This document shows positions 1-4,897 of a stretch of 5,149 nt of DNA, in pieces (the stretch's first letter is position 1; the number at the start of each line of letters is the position of its first letter). Position numbers and translations under genes: made by a program. The stretch is taken from positions 1 through 5,149 of the forward strand of contig JAGUYV010000367.1 in assembly GCA_020061125.1 (NCBI GenBank), written 5' to 3'. The notes beneath the pieces were generated by a model, which made no database searches, had not been told where the DNA came from, and saw nothing but the letters and a program-made list of their open reading frames with translations. Source of the DNA: a bacterium (GTDB taxonomy: Bacteria; UBP15; UBA6099; DSWB01).

Positions 1-2
1 AC

Positions 3-434
3 TACCTCGGGCGCGACGGGTACCTGCGCCTCGCGCGCCAGACTCTGGACACCGCGCGCAAGTTCATGGACGGCGTGTGCGCCACCCCGGGCCTGTCCGT
101 GATCGGCAACCCCCACGGCACGGTGTTCGCCATCGCAGGAGACGACAACCACAACATTTACGCGGTGGGCGATTTCATGACCGAACGAGGCTGGCTTCTG
201 GAAAAACAGCAGATGCCCGCCAGCCTGCATGTGACCACATCCCCGTTTCACGCACAGGTCGCGGACCGATTTCTCGAAGACCTGTCCGCGGCCGCGCGGC
301 ACGCACAAGGCATGGACGGTTCAAAACTCTCGCAGGAAGCCGCCATGTACGGCATGATGGCCACTATGCCGGACCGCACCCTGGCGCACGATCTCGCTAT
401 TCAGTTCCTGAACGATTTGTACAAATTGAAATGA
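3..434 (+). CDS. PLP-dependent lyase, sphingosine-1-phosphate lyase-like (C-terminal part)
   Basis: Only the last 143 residues are present; the first complete codon is at base 3 and the stop is TGA at 432-434. The PLP-binding lysine and most of the fold lie upstream of the window. The visible part resembles, from memory, the C-terminal domain of human SGPL1 and bacterial S1P lyases. It starts with a helix like 'YLGRDGYLRLARQTLDTARK', followed by 'GNPHGTVFAIA', then 'FMTERGWLLEKQQMP', an S-[IL]-H element ('SLHVTTSPFH'), and the terminal 'AAMYGMMATMPDRTLAHDL' segment that matches the YGM...DR end of S1P lyases. Family members split sphingoid-base phosphates into a long-chain aldehyde and phosphoethanolamine, though many bacterial homologues are untested. 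A related group II amino acid decarboxylase is possible, but the YGM tail argues for the lyase branch. The gene converges on the minus-strand operon at 539, and no strong terminator is visible between them. Confidence 0.8.
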   Translation, partial: YLGRDGYLRLARQTLDTARKFMDGVCATPGLSVIGNPHGTVFAIAGDDNHNIYAVGDFMTERGWLLEKQQMPASLHVTTSPFHAQVADRFLEDLSAAARHAQGMDGSKLSQEAAMYGMMATMPDRTLAHDLAIQFLNDLYKLK

Positions 435-437
435 AGG

Positions 438-453
438 CCGGGGATCCGGGGAT
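438..453. repeat. Perfect 8-base tandem duplication
   Basis: CCGGGGAT occurs twice head to tail, at 438-445 and 446-453, starting four bases after the stop codon of the lyase gene. It looks like a simple slippage duplication. It does not form a terminator-like hairpin and no function is evident. Confidence 0.6.
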
Positions 454-483
454 TCGAAAAGCATTGCAGTAGTTTGGGTTTTG

Positions 484-518
484 CCCCCTGCATCCTACAC
501 CCTGCTCCCTGCATCACA
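484..518. repeat. Degenerate heptamer tandem repeat in the convergent gap
   Basis: Reading in sevens from 484 gives CCCCCTG, CATCCTA, CACCCTG, CTCCCTG and CATCACA, five imperfect units with consensus near CACCCTG. CCCTGCATC recurs exactly at 486-494 and 507-515. The array sits between two converging genes, just past the stop of the minus-strand reductase gene (539). It is pyrimidine-rich on the plus strand. Short degenerate arrays of this kind are intergenic in a number of bacterial genomes, but I cannot assign this one to a named family. Confidence 0.5.
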
Positions 519-538
519 TTCAGCGCCTGCTGCCGCTG

Positions 539-1567
539 TTACATCGCCTTCTGCACTTCGGCCCAGACTTCCTTGACATCCATGGTTTCGAATTTTTCCG
601 CGGCGAACCGCTCCTGGCACAGGCGGAAAATCGTGCGGTTGTAGGGGGCGTCCAGGCCGTGCTCGTCGGCCAGGCGGATGAATGTTCCGTTGATGGTTTC
701 CAGCTCGTTGTCGCGGCTGCCGCGCTGAATCACATCCTGCGCCATGCTGCTGACCACCATCTTTTTCACATTCATGTCGAACAGGGGTTTGGTGATGAAC
801 TGCGGGAGCTTTGCGGACAGCTCGAGCAGCTTCCATCCGGGCATGCCGCCGAGCGAACATTCGCTGTACCCGGCGGCCTTGACGATCTGCACGCCTTCGT
901 ATGTGAGGTTGCTCAACAGCTTCTGAAACAGGCCCGGGTCGGAAAGAGGCCGGAACTGGTGCCCGATGAGCGTGGTGAGCGAATTGGTTAGGTTGATGAT
1001 CATTTTGGACAGGGCCGCGTCCATGAGGTGATCGGTGACCACGGTCTCGACGCCCTTGTTGAACACGCGGGCCACGGCGCCGGCCTCGAACCGCAGGCTG
1101 TTGTCGGGCGTGCCCAGCACGATGGGGCCGCGCTTCTGATAGCCCACAACGCCCGGCTCGTCCATCCAGGTGTTGTAGCACACGATGCCAAAAAGCACCT
1201 GCGAGAAATATTTGGGCAGAACCTTCTGGTTCTCGATGCCGTTCTGCAGGCCCACGATGATGGGCTGGTCCCCGTAAGCGTCCTGTATCATGCGGGACAC
1301 CGCGTCCAGGCTGTAGTTCTTGACGCAGACCACGACCACATCCGGCTCGTCCACCTCGGCCAGGCTGCTTATGACTTTGACCGGGATGGTCTCTGCCTGG
1401 CGCTGCTTGTTCTGCTCGTAGAGAGTGAGGCCGCGATCGCGCAGAGCCTCGGCCACTGCGCCCTGGTCCAGGAAGTAAACGGTGGGATGATTTGCGGACA
1501 CCCACCCGCCCACGGTGGACCCCACGGGGCCGGCGCCGAAGAATACGATGTTCATGGTCTCGCGCAT
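539..1567 (-). CDS. Ketopantoate reductase (ApbA/PanE) family dehydrogenase
   Basis: A 342-residue cytosolic NAD(P)H-dependent reductase of the family that reduces 2-oxo acids to 2-hydroxy acids; the type reaction is ketopantoate to pantoate in coenzyme A synthesis. The N-terminal Rossmann domain (about 1-175) has GAGPVG at 11-16, K83 in 'VKNYSLD' and N109 in 'LQNG'. The C-terminal helical domain (about 180-330) has K188 and N192 in 'KMIINLTNSLT', serines 273-274 in 'SSMAQD', and E288 in 'ELETING'. By recalled alignment these match E. coli PanE K72, N98, K176, N180, S244 and E256, so the enzyme should be active. It is about 40 residues longer than E. coli PanE. The ATG at 1567 is chosen because AAAAGGAGA (complement of 1574-1582) lies 6 bases upstream; the internal Met5 has no such site. 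It is the second gene of a two-gene operon, 27 bases after the ADC-like gene, which argues for a role on another keto acid rather than housekeeping PanE. Confidence 0.88.
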   Translation of the reverse strand: MRETMNIVFFGAGPVGSTVGGWVSANHPTVYFLDQGAVAEALRDRGLTLYEQNKQRQAETIPVKVISSLAEVDEPDVVVVCVKNYSLDAVSRMIQDAYGDQPIIVGLQNGIENQKVLPKYFSQVLFGIVCYNTWMDEPGVVGYQKRGPIVLGTPDNSLRFEAGAVARVFNKGVETVVTDHLMDAALSKMIINLTNSLTTLIGHQFRPLSDPGLFQKLLSNLTYEGVQIVKAAGYSECSLGGMPGWKLLELSAKLPQFITKPLFDMNVKKMVVSSMAQDVIQRGSRDNELETINGTFIRLADEHGLDAPYNRTIFRLCQERFAAEKFETMDVKEVWAEVQKAM

Positions 1568-1594
1568 GGGATGTCTCCTTTTGGCGTGTTCGCG

Positions 1595-2485
1595 TCAGTC
1601 GCTGAACGAGAACCGCGGGCGGTATTTTTTGTTCGGCAGATCGAAGCAGGCGTTCATGCCCGTAGCGAACCGGGTCTGCAGGGGCATGGGTTCGATGTCC
1701 AGCTCGCGCAGCGCGTCCGCGCACGGCCCGCCGTGCAGGGTCAGGTAGTCGCGGTCCGCTTCCCTGCCTTTTTTGAGCAGCACTTCCATGTTCTTGTTCA
1801 CATTGAAAGAGGCCTTGAAACTCGTGGCGCTCTGGAAGAACTCGCTGCCCCGGCGCGAGTACAGGTTGGCGGCCACATCGAAATCCTCGGGCTTGCCCGC
1901 GGTGGGCACTTTCACGGTCAGATACTTTTCCCCGTTTTCGTCAAACGCCTCGGTCACGCATTCGCCGCCCTGCACGGTGATGTCAATCTCCTGCACCACC
2001 TTGGGCAAGCCCCAGATTTTCACCCCGCGCAGCTGGTTCTCCAGTGAAGTGACCGGCATGGAAAACACGAAGTAGCCGAATTCCTTGAAGAGCTTGTCCA
2101 TGAGCATGGGCAGCACGGGAACATTGACCACGGGATCCACCATGATCGGAATGGTCATGGCGATTTCGTTATAGGGCTTCACATTCATGACATTGGTGTA
2201 AATGTAGTTCGAGAAAGCCACTATGGCGCGGCCCTGGGTCATTTTCACGGGTTTGACCCTGGGGTGCGGCATGAGCGCTTTGGCCTTTTTGTAGTCGCAC
2301 AGGAAAATGGCCTGCGCGCAGGTCACATCCGAGTAGAAAGTCGGGAACAGGTAATTCTTGGACACCTGTTCGTTGAGTTGCAGGGGCGCATCCGCATGGC
2401 GCAGCTTGAAGCGTTTGAAGAACGGGTCCTTGAACCTGTCCTCGTTGGACGGCATTTCCGGAACGATTTCGGTGTAGGTTTTCAT
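1595..2485 (-). CDS. Acetoacetate decarboxylase-superfamily protein
   Basis: A 296-residue cytosolic protein of the acetoacetate decarboxylase (ADC) fold, longer than the ~244-residue Clostridium enzyme. The core signature is 'GVKIWGLPKVVQEID' at 154-168. P161-K162 align with the 'YPKK' of classical ADC, so K162 is the likely Schiff-base lysine (Clostridium K115). The next residue, which in classical ADC is the pKa-lowering K116, is V163 here. E107 in 'YNEIAM' matches Clostridium E76 ('YTES'), while the position of E61 appears to be S92. These alignments are from memory. The missing second lysine suggests a divergent reaction, such as another decarboxylation or a pyruvate-dependent aldol/dehydratase step as reported for some ADC-like proteins. 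The start at 2485 has AAAGAGGTC (complement of 2491-2499) 5-6 bases upstream. It is the first gene of the operon, followed 27 bases later by a PanE-like reductase, so its product may be reduced by that enzyme. Confidence 0.85.
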   Translation of the reverse strand: MKTYTEIVPEMPSNEDRFKDPFFKRFKLRHADAPLQLNEQVSKNYLFPTFYSDVTCAQAIFLCDYKKAKALMPHPRVKPVKMTQGRAIVAFSNYIYTNVMNVKPYNEIAMTIPIMVDPVVNVPVLPMLMDKLFKEFGYFVFSMPVTSLENQLRGVKIWGLPKVVQEIDITVQGGECVTEAFDENGEKYLTVKVPTAGKPEDFDVAANLYSRRGSEFFQSATSFKASFNVNKNMEVLLKKGREADRDYLTLHGGPCADALRELDIEPMPLQTRFATGMNACFDLPNKKYRPRFSFSD

Positions 2486-2516
2486 GTGCGGACCTCTTTA
2501 TTAAGGAATCTGCGTA

Positions 2517-2545
2517 ATTATATTGACTGCGGCGTTCATAAACAA
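2517..2545 (-). promoter_or_regulatory. Sigma70-like promoter of the ADC-like/PanE-like operon
   Basis: On the minus strand a perfect TATAAT (-10, complement of 2517-2522) is preceded at 17 bases by TTGTTT (-35, complement of 2540-2545). The spacing is ideal; the -35 matches TTGACA only in its TTG. Transcription would start near 2509-2511, leaving a leader of about 25 bases that carries the ribosome binding site of the gene starting at 2485. The surrounding A+T richness stands out against the G+C-rich window. Confidence 0.6.
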
Positions 2546-2553
2546 GAAAATGG

Positions 2554-2563
2554 GCGGCGCCGC
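2554..2563. promoter_or_regulatory. 10-base palindrome between the divergent promoters
   Basis: GCGGCGCCGC is a perfect palindrome placed between the -35 elements of the leftward (2540-2545) and rightward (2572-2577) promoters. The position would suit an operator controlling both directions. G+C-rich DNA makes such palindromes by chance, and no regulator gene is in view, so this is only a candidate. Confidence 0.25.
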
Positions 2564-2571
2564 GGCCCGGC

Positions 2572-2599
2572 TTGACGCGCGTGCGCCCGTTCCTATAAA
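2572..2599 (+). promoter_or_regulatory. Sigma70-like promoter of the phosphoesterase gene
   Basis: TTGACG (2572-2577) and TATAAA (2594-2599) each match five of six consensus bases and are 16 bases apart. The predicted start is near 2605-2607, giving a leader of about 50 bases before the ATG at 2659. A second, less likely -10 (TATAAG, 2600-2605) overlaps it. Confidence 0.6.
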
Positions 2600-2604
2600 T
2601 ATAA

Positions 2605-2629
2605 GGGAACGCGCCCGCGCGCGTTTCCC
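2605..2629 (+). repeat. Inverted repeat at the predicted 5' end of the phosphoesterase mRNA
   Basis: GGGAACGCGC (2605-2614) and GCGCGTTTCCC (2619-2629) are complementary over 10 pairs with one bulged T on the right arm and a 4-base CCGC loop. The left arm begins where the promoter at 2572-2599 should start transcription, so the mRNA would open with a very stable stem-loop. The ribosome binding site (2645-2650) lies 15 bases downstream and stays free. It may stabilise the mRNA or act at the DNA level as an operator. The lack of a following T-tract argues against a terminator. Confidence 0.5.
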
Positions 2630-2644
2630 CATTCCCCCGCCCGT

Positions 2645-2650
2645 GGAGGT
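2645..2650 (+). promoter_or_regulatory. Ribosome binding site deciding the phosphoesterase start
   Basis: GGAGGT lies 8 bases before the ATG at 2659. It favours that ATG over the in-frame TTG at 2656 immediately upstream, which would add one residue and shorten the spacing to 5. Confidence 0.75.
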
Positions 2651-2658
2651 TCCGTTTG

Positions 2659-3891
2659 ATGAAACGACTGGCGCTGTCCCTTGCCGTTTGCCTCGCCCTT
2701 GCTTTTGCCGCAGTCAGCGCGCGGAGCGCGGACGAAGTCAAAATCCGCAACATCACAAGCCCCACATTCAGCGCGCCCGCATTCTCCCTGCCCGGCGGCA
2801 GCATCCGCGTGACCCTGCGCGCCACGGGTGCAGGCGCGGCGCATAGGGCGTATCTGGACGCTCTGGATGGAACGCCGGTGGCGGATATGCCTCTGGGATT
2901 CAAGGCCATCGCCGAGGGCGACAACACAATTGACGTGCTCATCCCGCCGCCGGTTGCGCCGGGCCTTTACACCCTGTGCGTCGAGTTCACACAGGGCAGC
3001 GCCCCCGCAAAGGACTGCCAGCCGCACTCCGTGGCAGTGGTGGCCTCGTTCGACCCGCCCTTCACCTTCGTGCAGGTCACGGACTACCACATGGGCGACC
3101 CGCGCGCGCTCAAGCAGTTCCCCGGCGTGGACATCGAAAAGGTGCGCATCACGGCTCTGGAAAAAGCCAACAGCTTCAACCCGGCCTTCGTGCTGTTCAC
3201 CGGCGATGTGTGCGCATACCCCGAAACATACGAGGAAGACTACCCCAAAGCCGTGAACGAAATCCTGGCCCACATCAAAGCGCCCACGATCATCATCCCC
3301 GGCAACCACGACCTGTACGCCAACACCGACGAACAGGGCAAGCTCCTCACCGAGGGCTTGGACTACTGGCGCGAATACATGGGCCCGGTGCATCAGGCCC
3401 TGGACTTCGGCCCGTTCCGCTTCATCGGGTTCAACTCGTATGCCTGGCCGCAAAGCGTGCGCAACCGGAACCGCGCCTACCACGCCTCCGTGGGCACCAT
3501 GCACACCTATCAGGGCGCGATCAACGAGGACGAGCTGGACTGGCTCATCGCGCAGTTGAAGACCCTGGACGGCCGCACGCCCGTGTTCTTCGCACACCAC
3601 GGCCCGCGCACCTTCGAGATGATGCCCACGCAGTTCGGGTGCAAAGACTGCGTGGTCCAGGGCAAGTTTATGAAATTCCTCGAAAAGGCGGGCGCGCCGT
3701 ATTACATCTACGGCCATATCCACCGCAACGACGATGTGACCGAGGGCGGCACGCGCTTCCTGGCCACCACGAGCGTGGGCAGCGATGTCTCCACAGAGCA
3801 ACTCTGGGCCATCCGCGTTTTCCGCGTGGCCGCGGACAAGTCCATCACCACGGAGACCATCAAGCTGTTTGACGCACCGCCCATGAAGTGA
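2659..3891 (+). CDS. Secreted calcineurin-like metallophosphoesterase
   Basis: A 410-residue exported protein. Residues 1-21 form a Sec signal peptide (basic MKR, hydrophobic 4-19, likely cleavage after V-S-A at 21). A domain of about 100 residues (roughly 27-130) rich in predicted beta strands follows and looks like an Ig-like or fibronectin-like module. The catalytic domain begins near 135 and has all five metal-binding blocks of the calcineurin-like family: D142 and H144 in 'VTDYH', D183 in 'FTGDV', N216-H217 in 'GNHD', H313 or H314 in 'AHHGP', and H353 and H355 in 'GHIH'. It should be an active two-metal phosphomonoesterase or phosphodiesterase in the periplasm or outside the cell; the substrate cannot be read from sequence. 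Five cysteines (107, 120, 185, 328, 331), including a C-x-x-C, lie in the mature part and could form disulfides. It has its own promoter and appears monocistronic, divergent from the ADC-like operon. Confidence 0.9.
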   Translation: MKRLALSLAVCLALAFAAVSARSADEVKIRNITSPTFSAPAFSLPGGSIRVTLRATGAGAAHRAYLDALDGTPVADMPLGFKAIAEGDNTIDVLIPPPVAPGLYTLCVEFTQGSAPAKDCQPHSVAVVASFDPPFTFVQVTDYHMGDPRALKQFPGVDIEKVRITALEKANSFNPAFVLFTGDVCAYPETYEEDYPKAVNEILAHIKAPTIIIPGNHDLYANTDEQGKLLTEGLDYWREYMGPVHQALDFGPFRFIGFNSYAWPQSVRNRNRAYHASVGTMHTYQGAINEDELDWLIAQLKTLDGRTPVFFAHHGPRTFEMMPTQFGCKDCVVQGKFMKFLEKAGAPYYIYGHIHRNDDVTEGGTRFLATTSVGSDVSTEQLWAIRVFRVAADKSITTETIKLFDAPPMK

Positions 3892-3908
3892 CCGGCTGCC
3901 GGGGTTGT

Positions 3909-3927
3909 GCGCGGCCGCGGGCCGCGC
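3909..3927 (+). repeat. GC-rich hairpin after the phosphoesterase gene, possible weak terminator
   Basis: GCGCGGCC (3909-3916) and GGCCGCGC (3920-3927) form a perfect 8-base stem with a GCG loop, 17 bases after the stop codon. Only CTTT follows directly, so it is not a canonical intrinsic terminator. A run of eight T (3962-3969) lies too far downstream to belong to this stem. It could still slow polymerase or block 3' exonucleases. Confidence 0.35.
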
Positions 3928-3955
3928 CTTTGGCGACCTTCGTGCTCTTCGTGGA
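3928..3955. repeat. Degenerate 9-base tandem repeat (CTTCGTGNN)
   Basis: Three units follow one another: CTTTGGCGAC (3928-3937, one base longer), CTTCGTGCT (3938-3946) and CTTCGTGGA (3947-3955). They lie between the GC-rich hairpin and the larE promoter. Similar TTCGTG-type intergenic repeats are familiar to me from various bacterial genomes, but I cannot name a family. Confidence 0.4.
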
Positions 3956-3962
3956 CAAGCCT

Positions 3963-3991
3963 TTTTTTTAATCCTCGCGGCTTTTTATAAT
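3963..3991 (+). promoter_or_regulatory. Probable promoter of larE-larB
   Basis: A perfect TATAAT lies at 3986-3991. Seventeen bases upstream is a T-run (TTTTTT at 3963-3968) that is a poor -35 match, so the promoter may be weak or depend on an activator. Transcription would begin near 3998, leaving a leader of about 65 bases in which I see no recognised riboswitch. Confidence 0.5.
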
Positions 3992-4063
3992 GAAACCAGA
4001 GTTTCCCGGCGCGAGCGTTTTGCGGTACGGTATCAATGGCTTATCTCTGGCGGATGGCATTTT

Positions 4064-4897
4064 ATGAAAAAACCATTGCAGGCGAAACTGGACCGGCTGC
4101 GCGCGGGGCTGCGGGACCTGGGCGGAGTGGCCGTGGCGTTTTCCGGGGGCGTGGACAGTACGCTTCTGGCTTTCATCGCCGTGCAGGAACTCGGCGCAAA
4201 AGCGCTGCTGCTCACGGCCACATCAGCGTCGTTCACGAAGCGGGAGCTGGACTTCTGCAAGCGCATGGCGCGCGAATGGGAAGCGAAGCACATCGTGATC
4301 CGCAGCGGCGAGTTCAATGTGCCCGGCTATGTGCGCAACGACCCGGACCGCTGCTATGTGTGCAAGAAAGAGCGGTTCGCGGGCCTGTTCGAAATTGCGG
4401 CGAACCGCGGCATGCCGCATGTGGCCGACGGCGCCATCGTGGATGACTCCTGCATGTACCGCCCCGGCGAGAAGGCCGCGGACGAGCTTGGCGTGCGCCA
4501 CCCGCTGCGCGACGCGGGCTTCACCAAAAAGGATGTGCGCGAAGCCTCACGCGCGCTCGGACTGCCGAACTGGGACGAACCGTCTCACACCTGCCTGTCC
4601 ACCCGCGTGCCCTACGGGACGCCGCTCGACGAGCAAACCCTCAAGCGCATCGGCAAGGCCGAGGCGTTTCTGCGCGCCACGGGACTGCGGCAGATGCGCG
4701 TGCGCGACCACGGAGACACCGCGCGCATCGAGGTTCCGCCGGAGAAAATCGCGTTCCTGGCCCGGCCGTCCGTGCGCGCCGCGATCGTTGACGCCTTCAA
4801 GAAGCTCGGATACCATTACATAACCCTGGACCTGCAGGGATACCGCACGGGCAGCTTCGACCAGGCCCTGGGCCTCGGAGACAAACGCAAGACATGA
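4064..4897 (+). CDS. larE: LarE, ATP-dependent sulfur transferase for nickel-pincer cofactor
   Basis: A 277-residue cytosolic enzyme of the PP-loop ATPase family, a normal LarE length. LarE adenylates the carboxylates of pyridinium-3,5-biscarboxylate mononucleotide made by LarB and replaces them with thiocarboxylates; LarC then inserts nickel. The PP-loop is SGGVDS at 27-32. Other family blocks are 'DRCYVCKKE' (95-103), 'YRPGEKAADELGVRHPL' (132-148), 'GFTKKDVREASRALGLPNWD' (152-171) and 'CLSTRVPYGTP' (177-187). C97, C100 and C177 give the three-cysteine set described for iron-sulfur-type LarE such as that of Thermotoga maritima; the Lactobacillus plantarum enzyme has one active-site cysteine and gives up its own sulfur. 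The usual 'GTNADD'-type block reads 'GAIVDD' (123-128). The ATG at 4064 fits the family length and lies after the TATAAT at 3986; GGCGGA (4049-4054) is a modest ribosome binding site. An in-frame upstream extension would cover the promoter. The stop overlaps the larB start. Confidence 0.92.
   Translation: MKKPLQAKLDRLRAGLRDLGGVAVAFSGGVDSTLLAFIAVQELGAKALLLTATSASFTKRELDFCKRMAREWEAKHIVIRSGEFNVPGYVRNDPDRCYVCKKERFAGLFEIAANRGMPHVADGAIVDDSCMYRPGEKAADELGVRHPLRDAGFTKKDVREASRALGLPNWDEPSHTCLSTRVPYGTPLDEQTLKRIGKAEAFLRATGLRQMRVRDHGDTARIEVPPEKIAFLARPSVRAAIVDAFKKLGYHYITLDLQGYRTGSFDQALGLGDKRKT

Noticed and set aside
521-538. CAGCG...CGCTG inverted repeat just after the reductase stop as a terminator
   Set aside because: The stem is only 5 bases with an 8-base loop and no T-tract on either strand, so it is not convincing.
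495-1724. Long open frame on the minus strand overlapping the reductase and ADC-like genes
   Set aside because: It runs across the end of one supported gene and most of another in a different frame, and its protein is Arg/Gly/His-rich with no family motif. It is a shadow created by high G+C.
1028-2047. Long plus-strand open frame antisense to the two-gene operon
   Set aside because: Its composition (His, Ala, Val, Gly repeats) is typical of antisense reading of G+C-rich genes, and it has no domain signature or ribosome binding site.
2683-2691. Lipobox-like L-A-V-C around residues 8-11 of the phosphoesterase
   Set aside because: The cysteine lies in the middle of the hydrophobic segment with Val at -1, and the hydrophobic stretch continues past it, so an ordinary signal peptidase I site after residue 21 fits better.
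2593-3801. 402-codon minus-strand open frame opposite the phosphoesterase gene
   Set aside because: The plus strand here encodes all five metallophosphoesterase motifs with a signal peptide and ribosome binding site. The minus-strand product is a low-complexity shadow.
3962-3969. Run of eight T as an intrinsic terminator for the phosphoesterase gene
   Set aside because: No stable stem ends directly before it; the nearest strong hairpin (3909-3927) is 34 bases upstream.
3905-4063. N-terminal extension of LarE from an upstream alternative start codon
   Set aside because: It would add 53 residues unlike any LarE, and would place the TATAAT promoter inside the coding region. The ATG at 4064 gives the family length.
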